Source: Corynebacterium gottingense
GTDB lineage: Bacteria; Actinomycetota; Actinomycetes; Mycobacteriales; Mycobacteriaceae
Assembly (NCBI RefSeq): GCF_003693265.1
Contig: NZ_RDRE01000003.1
Coordinates: 62,001-126,000, forward strand
Direction: 5' to 3'
DNA: 64,000 bases
Program-made: the position numbers and the translations under genes
The notes under the pieces: model-generated
Database searches by the model: none
The model's input: the letters and a program-made list of their open reading frames with translations, nothing else
What the model was told of the DNA's origin: nothing
Part shown: one piece after another, positions 21,611-31,544 of the stretch
Layout of the letters: the number at the start of each line of letters is the position of its first letter
Numbering within the stretch: position 1 is the first letter of the stretch

Positions 21611-21647
21611 CGGGCCCCTTCCGGCAAACAATGCTGGGAGGGGCCCG
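21611..21647. terminator. Hairpin between convergent secG and pgl
   Basis: CGGGCCCC (21611-21618) pairs with GGGGCCCG (21640-21647), extended inward by imperfect TTCC/GGGA. It lies between converging genes and could terminate both directions, though no long T-run is seen on either strand. A variant of the dispersed motif (GTGGCGTCGGTAAGC, 21647-21661) abuts it. Confidence 0.55.
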
Positions 21648-21668
21648 TGGCGTCGGTAAGCGCTCTGC

Positions 21669-22403
21669 TTAAAGCATCGAGGCGGCGTCGTCGGAGACAA
21701 AGAGCACCGTCTCCGCGCGGCCCTGCGCGCCGGCGGCCGGCCACTCCTCGGCCGGCGCACCGTGCGCAACTTGGGACGCGGCCTCCGCCTTCTCCGCTCC
21801 AGCAACGAGCAACCACACCCGCTCGGCGCTGCGCACTGCCGGCAATGTGAGTGTCGCGCGCTCGGCCGGCGGCTTGGGCGAATCGGTGACGGCGAGCGTG
21901 GTGCGCGTGTCCTCGCGCACTGCGTCGGTGTGGGGGAAGAGCGAATTGATGTGGCCCTCGCCGCCCATGCCGAGGAGGTGGAGATCGAACCCCCGCGGGG
22001 CGTGCTGGGCCACCGTTGACGCGTACTCGCGCACCTGGTCCGACATGTCCCCGCCGTCCAGGCCCCAGCCGTGGATACGCTCGGCGGAGACGTTCACCTT
22101 GCTCAGCAGCGCGGCGCGGGCCTGTCCCTCGTTGGAGTCGGGGTGCGTGGCGGGGACGTTGCGTTCGTCGCCGAAGAAGAACTCGACGCGGTTGAAGTCG
22201 ATGCCCTTCAGCGTTGCCATGGCGCTGAGCAGCTCGATGCCTGCGGTACCGCCGGTCAGGACGACGCGCGCCACACCGTCGCCGTGGATCCCGCCGGCGG
22301 GGTCAGCCTGAATACCCCGCAGCAGAGCGGCGAACTGCTCCGCGGCCGCGGCAACGAGGGCAGGACGGTCGGGAAACTGGGAAACGGTCACGTGTGCTGG
22401 CAC
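21669..22403 (-). CDS. pgl: 6-phosphogluconolactonase
   Basis: 244 aa, DevB/Pgl type. Hydrolyses 6-phosphogluconolactone to 6-phosphogluconate. Seen: VVLTGGTAGIELLSAM, the acidic patch FFGDERNVPATHPDSNEGQA, DLHLLGMGGEGHINSLFPH and TLTLPAVRSAERVWLLVAGAEKAEA, all family hallmarks. Last gene of the tkt-tal-zwf-opcA-pgl operon, 22 bases after opcA. Confidence 0.96.
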   Translation of the reverse strand: MPAHVTVSQFPDRPALVAAAAEQFAALLRGIQADPAGGIHGDGVARVVLTGGTAGIELLSAMATLKGIDFNRVEFFFGDERNVPATHPDSNEGQARAALLSKVNVSAERIHGWGLDGGDMSDQVREYASTVAQHAPRGFDLHLLGMGGEGHINSLFPHTDAVREDTRTTLAVTDSPKPPAERATLTLPAVRSAERVWLLVAGAEKAEAASQVAHGAPAEEWPAAGAQGRAETVLFVSDDAASML

Positions 22404-22425
22404 AATCGACCTCCTTCTGATGTGG

Positions 22426-23382
22426 TTACTGCTCTGTCGCGCGAGTCACTCCGGACAGCCCCCGGAGAGCGCGCGCGTAGGTGACATCGTTGTCCAGGTG
22501 GCGCAGCTCCTCAGCGAGGCACTCCGCGTCGGTCCGCGCACTCAGCGCCACGTAGGAGTCGGGGCTTCCCGGCACGGTGATGCGGGCTGTGTTGTCGTCG
22601 ACGACCTCGATCGTTACGTCGCCCCCGACACAATGCAGCGCGAGCCGCGTGATGGGTGCGCCGTGCACTGCGGAGTCGTTTGTGGAGTCGTTTGTGGAGT
22701 CGCTGATACCGCGCGTCACGTCGACGTTGAGGCACGCGGCGAGCCAGCCAGCGGCGATGTCCACGGAAGGATCGTCAGTAGGACCGTCAATGTGGACGGA
22801 TTGCACCGGGTCGTCGTGGTAGCGGTCCAGCGCGGAGGCGACGGCCCCGCGCCACGGGGTGATGCGGGACCACGCGAGGTCGGAGTCGCCGGGCTGGTAG
22901 CCGTCCGTGCGGGCGCGGAGTTGGTCCCCGGAGGCATCGGAGTGGGCGTTGGTTATGCGGCGCTGCGCGATGCTGCCCAGCTCCGCCTCCTTCGGGCAGG
23001 AGGGTGCCTCGTTTGGCCACCAGGCCACAATCGGCGTGTCCGGCAGCAGCAGCGGGGTGACCACGGCGCCGAGGTGATGCGTGAGGTCACCGAAGAGGCG
23101 CATGACGACCATTTCGGACGCGCCCGAATGCGCAGCCACGATGAGATCGGCGTTCATGCTGGTGGGCGCGGTTTCGTCGCCAAGCAATAGCACGAGCACG
23201 CGGGCGGGGTGCTCGCGGGTCGCGGCGCGCACCGTCTCAAGGATCTTGTCGGAATCCTCGGTGTCGCGCGCGGCGACGAGGAGGGTGAGCACGCGGCCCG
23301 AGGACAGCGAGAAGTTTTCTTGCGCTTGGATCAGCGCGTTCGCGATCTGGCTGGTGGTGGTGTCCGGGAGTGAGATGATCAC
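22426..23382 (-). CDS. opcA: OpcA, glucose-6-phosphate dehydrogenase assembly protein
   Basis: 318 aa from GTG at 23382, matching the ~319 aa C. glutamicum protein; conserved start (IISLPDTTTSQI) and a nearby AAAGGA support it. OpcA is required for activity of the Zwf complex. Conserved blocks: GRVLTLLVAARD, GASEMVVMRLFGDLTHHLGAVVTPLLLPDTPIVAWWPNEAP and IAQRRITNA. A 12-base tandem repeat (22672-22695 plus part of a third unit) encodes repeated Asp-Ser-Thr-Asn at about residues 223-234, a likely local expansion. Directly downstream of zwf (16-base gap). Confidence 0.94.
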   Translation of the reverse strand: MIISLPDTTTSQIANALIQAQENFSLSSGRVLTLLVAARDTEDSDKILETVRAATREHPARVLVLLLGDETAPTSMNADLIVAAHSGASEMVVMRLFGDLTHHLGAVVTPLLLPDTPIVAWWPNEAPSCPKEAELGSIAQRRITNAHSDASGDQLRARTDGYQPGDSDLAWSRITPWRGAVASALDRYHDDPVQSVHIDGPTDDPSVDIAAGWLAACLNVDVTRGISDSTNDSTNDSAVHGAPITRLALHCVGGDVTIEVVDDNTARITVPGSPDSYVALSARTDAECLAEELRHLDNDVTYARALRGLSGVTRATEQ

Positions 23383-23398
23383 AGCCGCAAATCCTTTC

Positions 23399-24946
23399 TT
23401 AGGGGCGCCGCCAGACGCGGCCGTCCTTTTCCAACATGTGGTTCGCCGACGCCGGACCCCAGGTGCCGGCCTCGTATTCGTCGGGGCGGCCTTGCTGGGC
23501 CCAAAAGTTGAGGATCGGGTCGAGGATCTCCCAGCTCCGCTCCACCTCGGCGTTGGTGGGGAAGAGGCTCGATTCATCCAGCAGCGCGTCCAGGATGAGT
23601 CGCTCGTAGGCTTCGGGCGACTGCTCGGTGAACGCCTCCGAGTACGCGAAGTCCATGTTGACGTCACGGACTTCCAGGCCCACGCCCGGCACCTTCGAGC
23701 CGAAGCGCATGAGCACGCCCTCGTCCGGCTGGATGCGGATCACCACGGCGTTGTTGGTGAGCAAGTTCGTCTGGTCAGGGTAGAAGGGCTGGTACGGCGG
23801 ACGCTTGAACACCAACGCAATCTCGGTCACGCGTCGGCCGAGACGCTTGCCGGTGCGCAGGTAGAACGGCACGCCGGCCCAGCGGCGCGAATTGATCTCC
23901 AGGGTGCAGGCCGCGAAGGTCTCGGTCTCGGAGTCCGGGTCGAAGCCCTCCTCGTCGCGCAGTCCCACGACCGGTACGGAGCCCTGCAGCCCGGCGGTGT
24001 ACTGGCCGCGGGCGGTCGTCTCTTCGAACGGTCCGGTGGGCGAGGTCGCGCGCAGCACCTTGAGCTTCTCCGAGCGCAGCTGGTGCGGGGAGAAAGACGT
24101 CGGCTCCTCCATCGCCACGAGCGCGAGGAGCTGGATGAGGTGGTTTTGGATCACGTCGCGCGCCGCGCCGATGCCGTCGTAGTACCCGGCGCGGCCGCCC
24201 AGCCCGATGTCCTCGGCCATGGTGATCTGGACGTGGTCGATGTAGTGCGAATTCCAGATCGGCTCAAACATCTGGTTGGAAAAGCGCAGCGCCATGATGT
24301 TCTGCACCGTTTCCTTGCCCAGGTAGTGGTCGATGCGGAACACGGCGTGCTCGGGGAAGACGGTGTTGACCACCTTGTTCAGTTCCTTCGCCGAGGCGAG
24401 GTCGTGACCGAACGGCTTCTCAATGATCACGCGGCGCCACTGCCCGTCTCCGGGGTGGGCCATGCCGCAGCGGTCCAGCTGGTGGACCACGTTGGCAAAG
24501 AACTCCGGCGGCACGGACAGGTAGTACGCCCAGTTTCCGGCAGTGCCCTGGCTCCGGTCCATCTCCGCGAGGACGGTGGCGAGCCGATCGAACGCGGTGT
24601 CGTCGTCAAATGCCCCGGAGACGAAGTGGATCCCTTCCGCCAGGCGGTTCCAGACGTTGGTGTTGAACTTGGTTCGCGAGCGCGCCTCGACCGCCTCGCG
24701 GACGTAGTGCTCGAAGTCCTGCTTGCTCCAGTCGCGCCGACCGAACCCGACGAGGGCGAATCCGGCCGGCAGGAGGCCGCGGCTTGCAAGATCGTAGACG
24801 GCGGGAAGGAGCTTCTTCCTGGCCAGGTCACCGGTGACCCCGAAAATCACCAGACCAGATGGTCCGGCAATACGGGGCAGCCGCTTATCGACGGCCGACC
24901 GCAGCGGATTCCCCCGCTGTACCTGCGCGTCTCTCTCTTCGATCAC
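23399..24946 (-). CDS. zwf: Glucose-6-phosphate 1-dehydrogenase
   Basis: 515 aa from GTG. Oxidises glucose 6-phosphate with NADP+ in the first pentose phosphate step. NADP fold GVTGDLARKKLLPAVYDLA, substrate signature RIDHYLGKETVQN with the active-site His and Lys, and NSHYIDHVQITMAEDIG are all seen. C-terminus GTWGPASANHMLEKDGRVWRRP matches C. glutamicum. Works with OpcA encoded next. Confidence 0.98.
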   Translation of the reverse strand: MIEERDAQVQRGNPLRSAVDKRLPRIAGPSGLVIFGVTGDLARKKLLPAVYDLASRGLLPAGFALVGFGRRDWSKQDFEHYVREAVEARSRTKFNTNVWNRLAEGIHFVSGAFDDDTAFDRLATVLAEMDRSQGTAGNWAYYLSVPPEFFANVVHQLDRCGMAHPGDGQWRRVIIEKPFGHDLASAKELNKVVNTVFPEHAVFRIDHYLGKETVQNIMALRFSNQMFEPIWNSHYIDHVQITMAEDIGLGGRAGYYDGIGAARDVIQNHLIQLLALVAMEEPTSFSPHQLRSEKLKVLRATSPTGPFEETTARGQYTAGLQGSVPVVGLRDEEGFDPDSETETFAACTLEINSRRWAGVPFYLRTGKRLGRRVTEIALVFKRPPYQPFYPDQTNLLTNNAVVIRIQPDEGVLMRFGSKVPGVGLEVRDVNMDFAYSEAFTEQSPEAYERLILDALLDESSLFPTNAEVERSWEILDPILNFWAQQGRPDEYEAGTWGPASANHMLEKDGRVWRRP

Positions 24947-24999
24947 CTTTGTCGCGTCTCCTTTTGCCTACCGCTTCCGGAACAATGAACCCTTAGAGG

Positions 25000-26106
25000 T
25001 TAGCTGTTGAGCTTCGTTTCAGTGGAGTCGAGCAGGTCCTGCCACGCGGTGACGAACTTCTCCACACCCTCGCGCTCCAGCACCGCGATGACATCGTCCA
25101 TGTCGATGCCGACCTTCTCCAGGCCGTCGAAGACCTGCTTCGCCGCCTCGTCTCCGTGCGTCAGGGTGTCGCCCTTGAGCTCGTCCATATCGTTGACGGC
25201 TTCAATCGTGCCCATCGGCATGGTGTTGACCGTGTCCGGGCCGGCGAGCTCGACTACGTACATGTTCTTGGGGTACTCGGGGTTCTTCACACCGGTCGAC
25301 GCCCACAGCGGGCGCTGCTTGTTTGCCCGCGGCGGGAGCTCGTCCAGGTCGTTGAAGGAGTCGAGGAAGAGGCGGTAGGCCAGGCGGGCGTTGGCGATGC
25401 CCGCCTTACCGCGCAGCGCGAGGGCCTCGTCGGTACCGATGGTCTCCAGGCGCTTATCCACCTCGACGTCCATGCGGGAGACGAAGAAGGACGCGACGGA
25501 GTGGATGTGCTCCACGTCGTGCCCGTTCTTAGCGGCCAGCTTGATGCCCTCCTTGTAGGCGTCGATGACCTGCTTGTAGCGGTCGACGGAGAAAATCAGC
25601 GTGACGTTGACGCTGATGCCCTCGGACAGGGCCGTCGTGATTGCCGGCAGCGACTCGTCGGTGGCCGGGATCTTGATCATGGCGTTGCGGCGGCCGACCT
25701 GCTTCCACAGCTCGCGCGCTTGCGCAATGGTCTTCGCCTCGTCGTGGGCGTAGCGAGGGTCGACCTCGATGGACACGCGGCCGTCTCGGCCGTTGGTGTC
25801 CTGGTAGATGGGGTCAATAACGTCGCAGGCCTGCTGGACGTCCGCGATGCTCATACGGTACACGGCCTCCTCGGCGGAGACACCCTCCTTGCGCAGCTCC
25901 TCGAGCTGGCGGTCATAGTCGCCGCCGGCGGAGATTGCCGCGGAGAAGATCGCCGGGTTCGTAGTGATCCCGAGGATGTTTCGCTCAAGGAGGAACGTCT
26001 CGAAGTTCCCCTGACCGTTGAGAAGGTCGCGGGAGAGATCGTCCAGCCAGACGGAAGTACCGATGTCATAAATGCGGTTGGTTGCAACCATGTTGTCGTG
26101 TGCCAC
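25000..26106 (-). CDS. tal: Transaldolase
   Basis: 368 aa from GTG at 26106, AAAGGAC upstream. Transfers a dihydroxyacetone unit from sedoheptulose 7-phosphate to glyceraldehyde 3-phosphate. Schiff-base lysine Lys145 is in MIKIPATD; the N-terminal signature GITTNPAIFSAA is clear, and the C-terminal GIDMDDVIAVLEREGVEKF. Longer actinobacterial (TalB-like class with ~360 aa) form. Between tkt and zwf. Confidence 0.97.
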   Translation of the reverse strand: MAHDNMVATNRIYDIGTSVWLDDLSRDLLNGQGNFETFLLERNILGITTNPAIFSAAISAGGDYDRQLEELRKEGVSAEEAVYRMSIADVQQACDVIDPIYQDTNGRDGRVSIEVDPRYAHDEAKTIAQARELWKQVGRRNAMIKIPATDESLPAITTALSEGISVNVTLIFSVDRYKQVIDAYKEGIKLAAKNGHDVEHIHSVASFFVSRMDVEVDKRLETIGTDEALALRGKAGIANARLAYRLFLDSFNDLDELPPRANKQRPLWASTGVKNPEYPKNMYVVELAGPDTVNTMPMGTIEAVNDMDELKGDTLTHGDEAAKQVFDGLEKVGIDMDDVIAVLEREGVEKFVTAWQDLLDSTETKLNS

Positions 26107-26199
26107 GGTGCGGTCCTTTCTCCAGGGCGCCAGGTCGAAAGATATGACTGCGACCTGGCGTAACGGATGTGTGCGATGTGGGTGGGTAAAGGGGTAGAG

Positions 26200-28317
26200 C
26201 TACTGTGCAGACTTCGCGGACTCGATCGACTCGCGGGCCGCGCGCAGCACGTGCTCGGTGGTGAAGCCGAAGCGCTCGAAGAGTTCCGCGCCCGGTGCGG
26301 AGGCGCCAAAGTGCTCGAGGGAGACGTTGCTGCCGTGGTCGCCCGTGAAGCGGTGCCACGGCATCGCGGTACCGGCCTCGACGGACACGCGTGCCTTGAC
26401 CTCCTTGGGCAGGACCTGCTGCTGGTACTCCTCGGTCTGCTCGAGGAACCAGTCGATGGACGGCATGGACACCACGCGGGCGGCGACGCCATCCTCGGCC
26501 AGCAGCGCGGCTGCCTCGACGGCGTACTGCACCTCCGAGCCGGAGGCGATGAGGATGACGTCGGGGGTCGGCGCGGTGGCGTCGACAAGCACATAGCCGC
26601 CCTTGGCCACGCCTTCGAACGCCTTCTCCTTCGTGCCCTCGAGCACCGGGAGGTTCTGGCGCGACAAGGCGAGTGCCTTCGGTTGCTCGCGGCCTTCCAG
26701 CGCGGCGATCCACGCAGCCGAGGTCTCGTTGGCGTCCGCCGGGCGGATGACGGCGAGGTCCGGGATAGCGCGCAGCGCGGTGAGCGTCTCTACCGGCTGG
26801 TGGGTCGGGCCGTCCTCGCCGAGGCCGATGGAGTCGTGGGTGAACACGTAGTAGCCGTCGATGCCGGACAGGGCGGCCACGCGGATGGCGGGGTAGAGGT
26901 ACTCGGAGAAGATCAGGAAGGTACCGCCGTAGACACGGGTGCCGCCGTGCAGGGCGATTCCGTTCATGATGGCGCCCATCGCGTGCTCGCGGATGCCAAA
27001 GTGGAGGTTGCGGCCGTACGGCTCGGCAGTGAACTTGTTCGTGGTGATCGCCTCAGGGCCGAAGGACGGCGCGCCCTTGATCAGCGTGTTGTTGGAACCG
27101 GCCAGGTCAGCGGAGCCGCCCCACAGCTCCGGGAGCGCGGCCGCAGCGGCCTGGATCGCCGCCTCGGACGCCTTGCGGGTAGCCAGGCCCTTGGCGTCGG
27201 GCTCCCAGGTGGGGAACTCGGCCTTCCAGTTCTCCGGCAGCTCGCGCGAGGAGAGACGGTCAAACAGTGCCTTGTGCTCAGGGTTGCGAGCAGCCCAGTC
27301 ATCAAAGCCCTGCTGCCACTCCTTGCGCACTGCGGCGGAGCGCTCAGCGAGCGCGCGGGTGTGGGCGATCACGTCCTCTTCCTCGGGGAAGTCGACGTCG
27401 GTGTCAAAGCCGAGCTCTTCCTTGACCAGCTTGATCTCCTCGGACCCGAGCGCGGCACCGTGAGCGGCGCCGGTGTTTTGCAGATTCGGGGCCGGGAAGC
27501 CGATCACCGTCTTGAGGCGGATGATGGTCGGCTTCGCGGTTTCCGCCTTAGCCTCTTCGACGGCGCGCTCAATTGCTGCGACGTCCTCTCCGGACCCTAC
27601 GGTGAGGGTTTGCCAACCGTAGGCCTCGTAGCGGGCGAGCACATCCTCGGTGAACGCGATCTGGGTGTCGTCCTCGATGGAGATGCGGTTGTCATCCCAG
27701 AAAAGGATGAGGTTGCCCAGCTGTTGCGTGCCCGCGAGCGAAGACGCCTCGGAGGTCACGCCCTCCTGCAGGCAGCCGTCGCCGGCCACGACGTAGATGA
27801 AGTGGTCGAACGGGCTCTGGCCGGCCGGGGCCTCGGGATCGAACAGCCCGCGCTCGCGGCGCGCGGCCATCGCCATACCCACAGCGGAAGCGAGGCCCTG
27901 GCCCAGCGGGCCAGTGGTGATCTCGACGTGCTTGGTGTGGTTGTACTCCGGGTGGCCGGGAGTCTTGGAGCCCCAGGTGCGTAGCTGCTTCAGATCGTCC
28001 AGCTCCAGGCCGAAGCCGCCGAGATAGAGCTGCACGTACTGGGTCAGTGAGGAGTGGCCGTTTGACAGGACAAAGCGGTCGCGACCGACCCAGTGCGGGT
28101 CGGTGGGATCCAGGCGCATGACGCGCTGGAAGAGCGTGTAGGCCAACGGAGCAAGCGACATAGCGGTGCCGGGGTGGCCCGATCCGCAGCGCTCAACAGC
28201 ATCCGCAGCGAGGATTCTGGCGGTGTCCACCGCGCGCGTATCAGTCTGCGTCCAGTCGTCCGGGTAGTTCCGGACGGTCATAGCTTGAAGTTCCGGGGGC
28301 AGCGTCGACTGTGTCAC
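26200..28317 (-). CDS. tkt: Transketolase
   Basis: 705 aa from GTG at 28317, chosen because GAGGA lies a few bases upstream and the N-terminus (TQSTLPPELQAMTVRNYP) then matches C. glutamicum. An in-frame ATG at 28332 is the alternative. Thiamine-diphosphate enzyme moving two-carbon units between sugar phosphates. Seen: CGSGHPGTAMSLAPLAY, TGPLGQGLASAVGMAMA, the TPP motif VAGDGCLQEG...WDDNRIS, GREHAMG-like FGIREHAMGAIMNG and DSIGLGEDGPTHQPVE. First gene of the operon tkt-tal-zwf-opcA-pgl. Confidence 0.97.
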   Translation of the reverse strand: MTQSTLPPELQAMTVRNYPDDWTQTDTRAVDTARILAADAVERCGSGHPGTAMSLAPLAYTLFQRVMRLDPTDPHWVGRDRFVLSNGHSSLTQYVQLYLGGFGLELDDLKQLRTWGSKTPGHPEYNHTKHVEITTGPLGQGLASAVGMAMAARRERGLFDPEAPAGQSPFDHFIYVVAGDGCLQEGVTSEASSLAGTQQLGNLILFWDDNRISIEDDTQIAFTEDVLARYEAYGWQTLTVGSGEDVAAIERAVEEAKAETAKPTIIRLKTVIGFPAPNLQNTGAAHGAALGSEEIKLVKEELGFDTDVDFPEEEDVIAHTRALAERSAAVRKEWQQGFDDWAARNPEHKALFDRLSSRELPENWKAEFPTWEPDAKGLATRKASEAAIQAAAAALPELWGGSADLAGSNNTLIKGAPSFGPEAITTNKFTAEPYGRNLHFGIREHAMGAIMNGIALHGGTRVYGGTFLIFSEYLYPAIRVAALSGIDGYYVFTHDSIGLGEDGPTHQPVETLTALRAIPDLAVIRPADANETSAAWIAALEGREQPKALALSRQNLPVLEGTKEKAFEGVAKGGYVLVDATAPTPDVILIASGSEVQYAVEAAALLAEDGVAARVVSMPSIDWFLEQTEEYQQQVLPKEVKARVSVEAGTAMPWHRFTGDHGSNVSLEHFGASAPGAELFERFGFTTEHVLRAARESIESAKSAQ

Positions 28318-28637
28318 AGTTTCCTCATTCATTGGATTGGCATTACGTCTCGGCTCCGGCGATGGGCCGGGCACCCGCCTTAGTGTAGTCGCCAGGCGGT
28401 GCGCCGTGTGCGGGCAGTGTATTTTGAGTCACCGCGGTGAGCGTCGACCAATCCGCCCACACCGGCCGCAAGGAGAGCGTGTCCGATTGGGCGCAGTGCA
28501 AGGTTAGGGCTAACATCATCCAAAGGAATGATACGGGTGGCAAAACCGCAGGACGCTTGCGAGCGTATCCCAACACGGCCACCCACGAAGCAGTTGCGCC
28601 GACGGCGGCGCGAACAACACGCTATAAGGAGAAGTTT
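28318..28637. promoter_or_regulatory. Divergent tkt / ctaB promoter region
   Basis: About 320 bases between divergent starts. It should carry promoters for both. An inverted repeat GTTAG-GG-CTAAC lies at 28503-28514; it resembles half-sites of the iron regulator DtxR, but the spacing is one base longer than the 19-base DtxR consensus. An open frame continues upstream of ctaB through this region, without family similarity. No RNA gene recognised. Confidence 0.45.
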
Positions 28638-29549
28638 TTGGAGACCGTGAAGGCGTATTTCGCGTTGACGAAGCCGAGGGTCATTGAACTTCTCTTGGTA
28701 GCCGCCATCCCCGCGATGCTGCAGGCAGATCGCGGCACCGTCCACGTGTGGCTGATCCTGGCGACCCTGCTCGGTGGATGGATGGGCGCGGGCGCTGCCA
28801 ACGCCTTCAATATGGTCGCTGACTACGACATTGACCAGAAGATGGGTCGTACACGCGCGCGCCCGCTCGTGCGCGCCAAGGTGACCAAACACCGCGCTGC
28901 GGTATTCGCCTGGGTCTTGCTCATCGTCAGCGTGCTCTGGCTCGGGCTCGTGTGCGGGTCGTGGTTGGCAGCGCTGTTCATCATCTTCACCAACTTCTTC
29001 TATATCTTCGTCTACACGAAATGGCTGAAGCGTAAGACCTGGCAGAACGTCATCTGGGGTGGCGCTGCGGGCTGCATGCCGGTCCTCGTCGGCTGGGCCG
29101 CGATTCGGGACAACGTGCACGACGGTTCACCGGACCGCTGGTGGCAGGCGATCGTCATGTTCCTCATCATCTTCTTCTGGACCCCGCCGCACACCTGGGC
29201 GCTGGCCATGAAGTACAAGGACGACTACGCCCGCGCAGAAGTCCCGATGCTGCCGGTCATCGCGTCCCCGCAGGAGACGACGCGCCAGATCGTCATCTAC
29301 TCCTGGTGGACGGTCATCGTCTCCCTCGCGCTCGTCCCGGCGACGTCCTGGATCTACCTCGTCGTGGCGGTGGCGTCCGGCGCCGCGTTCCTCGTCATGG
29401 CCACGCGCCTGCACAACGGCGTGCGCCGCGGCGAGAACGTCAAGCCGCTCAAGCTGTTCATCCTGTCCAACAATTACCTCGCCGCGCTCTTCCTCGGCCT
29501 CTCTGTGGACGCCGTGCTCGGCCTGCCGACGATCGGCGGCCTCTTCTAA
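28638..29549 (+). CDS. ctaB: Protoheme IX farnesyltransferase (heme O synthase)
   Basis: 303 aa from TTG at 28638, with AAGGAG (28626-28631) six bases upstream; longer in-frame starts would add unrelated N-terminal sequence. UbiA-family prenyltransferase that attaches farnesyl to heme B for heme O. Polytopic membrane protein. Seen: [22 protein letters not shown], Asp-rich motif [30 protein letters not shown], and [18 protein letters not shown]. ctaA, the next enzyme, is encoded about 1 kb away on the other strand. The stop overlaps the convergent oxidoreductase stop by 4 bases. Confidence 0.95.
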   Translation: METVKAYFALTKPRVIELLLVAAIPAMLQADRGTVHVWLILATLLGGWMGAGAANAFNMVADYDIDQKMGRTRARPLVRAKVTKHRAAVFAWVLLIVSVLWLGLVCGSWLAALFIIFTNFFYIFVYTKWLKRKTWQNVIWGGAAGCMPVLVGWAAIRDNVHDGSPDRWWQAIVMFLIIFFWTPPHTWALAMKYKDDYARAEVPMLPVIASPQETTRQIVIYSWWTVIVSLALVPATSWIYLVVAVASGAAFLVMATRLHNGVRRGENVKPLKLFILSNNYLAALFLGLSVDAVLGLPTIGGLF

Positions 29550-30505
29550 GCGCGCAGCAGCACACTCCCAACGCGCTGGGCATCCGCGAGCGCCTCGTGC
29601 GCGGCGTCCGCCTCGGCGAGCGAGAACACCCCGCCGATAGGGAAGCGCAGCGTCGCATCCTCGACGGCACGCGTGACCGCTTGGGACCGCAAGCGAAACT
29701 CGTCCGCAGTGCGCGTGTACCAGTCCAACGAAGGGGCGGTAAGGAACAGCCCCCCATGCTCGTCGAGTTCGTTCAGGAGCGCGTCTGCGCTCCTCCCCGC
29801 CGCGAGCTCCGAGCCGCCGACGGCGCAGATCAGGCCAAGCGGTCGGCAGGCCTGCAGCGCCAGGTCGAAGGGGTGGAGCGCCTCGGGCAGAGGCGGTTGT
29901 GACGCCTCGATAACGACGTCGACGCCGCTGCCGCTGTTGGCCTCGCAAATACGTTGCGCCGCGTCAGGGAAGTAGCGGAAGACGCCGGTCGCGCCGGCGT
30001 CGTACGCGATTTCCTCCTCGTGGGCCGTTGAGACCACTGAAAACACCGTGCCGCCCAATCCCGCTGCCAGCTGGGTCACGGCGAGGCCGAGCTCGCCGCC
30101 TCCGCCGGTGACCACCATGGTGTCGCCGTCCGCGGTGTCGCGGACGCCGTGAAGGAGTGCGTGCGCCAGTATGCCGGGAGCGAGCATGCACGCGGCGACC
30201 TCATCGTTGATGGATTCCGGGACGGCGGCGATCCGGTCCCGGAGGACGACAGCCTGCTCCGCGTACGCGCCCTGCGCGTCGCAGAAGGCGACGAGCGTGC
30301 CAGCGGCGATCTCACCGACAGGGTCGTGGGCCACGCGCCCGCATCCTGCGGCGCCGGGGATGCCGGTGCCGGGGGCGGGAGTGGGGTCGCGTTGGACGTG
30401 GGCGTAGGTGACGTCGATAAGCACTTGCTCGGGTGTGGGAACTGGGGGATCGACGCGAGTGAAACGGAACGGCCCGCCGGGGGAATCGCTGATAATGGCG
30501 TGCAT
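29546..30505 (-). CDS. NADPH:quinone reductase-like oxidoreductase (MDR family)
   Basis: 319 aa from ATG at 30505 (a TTG at 30511 is also in frame). Medium-chain dehydrogenase/reductase fold: N-terminal GroES-like domain ([14 protein letters not shown]) and NAD(P)-binding domain with TVVVTG-like [28 protein letters not shown]. There are no zinc-ligand cysteines, which fits the quinone-reductase branch. Substrate not predictable. It sits between ctaB and ctaA, as the qor gene does in related genomes, hinting at a respiratory link, but this is inference. Confidence 0.85.
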   Translation of the reverse strand: MHAIISDSPGGPFRFTRVDPPVPTPEQVLIDVTYAHVQRDPTPAPGTGIPGAAGCGRVAHDPVGEIAAGTLVAFCDAQGAYAEQAVVLRDRIAAVPESINDEVAACMLAPGILAHALLHGVRDTADGDTMVVTGGGGELGLAVTQLAAGLGGTVFSVVSTAHEEEIAYDAGATGVFRYFPDAAQRICEANSGSGVDVVIEASQPPLPEALHPFDLALQACRPLGLICAVGGSELAAGRSADALLNELDEHGGLFLTAPSLDWYTRTADEFRLRSQAVTRAVEDATLRFPIGGVFSLAEADAAHEALADAQRVGSVLLRA

Positions 30506-30545
30506 AGCCAAAGCGTACCCCGGCGGGCGCGGTGTGCGTGGGAGG

Positions 30546-31544
30546 TTAGACGAGTGTGGGGAGACGGCGCGAACTGTGCGCCCACAGGAAGGCGGTAAAC
30601 GCGACGACGGTGGACGACATTGCGATGTGCGCCGGGATGGTCCAGCGCGGGACGCCGAGCCTGAACTGGATGACGCCGATCGCCCACTGGATCAGGATGA
30701 GCACGATGAGGACGAGGGCGGTGCGCATCGCGTCGCTCGGCGCCTTGTGGCGGCGCAGCTTGTACACGGTGACCAGCGTGGCAATGAGGTAGAGGTACAG
30801 GCAGATTGCGTGGACGTACGCAAGGACCCTGGTGTCCATCTCGAGGCGGCCCTCCAAACCGGCGGTGGCGTCGCCGGCGTGCGGACCGGAGCCGGTGACC
30901 ATGGTGCCCGTCACCAGGACGAATACTAGCGCGATGGCGGCGATGATCGCCCAGGTCACGGCGGCCTTGGGGACGCGCCTCGTCGGGGCGACATCATCCG
31001 GCTCCGCAATGCGCATGTAGAGCACGGCGGCGACGGCGACCAGCACCATCGAGGGCAGGAAGTGCACGGCGACGGCCCACCACTTCAGGTCCAGGAGGAC
31101 GGAGATGCCGCCGATGACGGCCTGCAGGACCACGCCGCCGAGTGAGACGGCTGCGAGCGACTTGATACCGGAGCGACGTCCCGCGCGGACGACCGCGACG
31201 AGGACGGCGATGGATGCTGCGGCGACGACGAAGGTGAGCGTGCGGTTGCCAAACTCGATGAGCTGGTGGATCCACGGCGCCGAACCCGCGACGGGGACGA
31301 GCGAGCCCTCGTGGCACATCGGCCAGGTATCGCAACCCAGGCCTGAGCCGGTGACGCGGACGAGCGAACCAGTAACGGTGATGCCGCCCTGGCACAGCAA
31401 CAGGATCATGGCCAGAACGCGCTGTACCTTGAGCGACGCCCCCTTTGGTGCATCCTTGGCCTGTGCCGCATCGGTGGCATTGTGGCCGGCATTGTGGCTG
31501 GAGTTGTGCTCAGTCTGGGGAGACCCCAACTGCGGAGAAGACAC
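30546..31544 (-). CDS. ctaA: Heme A synthase
   Basis: 332 aa from GTG with GGGAG upstream. Oxidises heme O to heme A for the aa3 cytochrome oxidase. A ~35-residue soluble N-terminus rich in His/Asn/Ser is followed by about eight hydrophobic helices. The first loop shows SLVRVTGSGLGCDTWPMCHEG, whose Cys pair is typical of the actinobacterial/Bacillus form. Heme-ligand-type histidines occur in IHQLIEFGNRT and VHAICLY. The gene is monocistronic between qor-like and the ABC permease, with 34 bases to the former. Confidence 0.94.
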   Translation of the reverse strand: MSSPQLGSPQTEHNSSHNAGHNATDAAQAKDAPKGASLKVQRVLAMILLLCQGGITVTGSLVRVTGSGLGCDTWPMCHEGSLVPVAGSAPWIHQLIEFGNRTLTFVVAAASIAVLVAVVRAGRRSGIKSLAAVSLGGVVLQAVIGGISVLLDLKWWAVAVHFLPSMVLVAVAAVLYMRIAEPDDVAPTRRVPKAAVTWAIIAAIALVFVLVTGTMVTGSGPHAGDATAGLEGRLEMDTRVLAYVHAICLYLYLIATLVTVYKLRRHKAPSDAMRTALVLIVLILIQWAIGVIQFRLGVPRWTIPAHIAMSSTVVAFTAFLWAHSSRRLPTLV

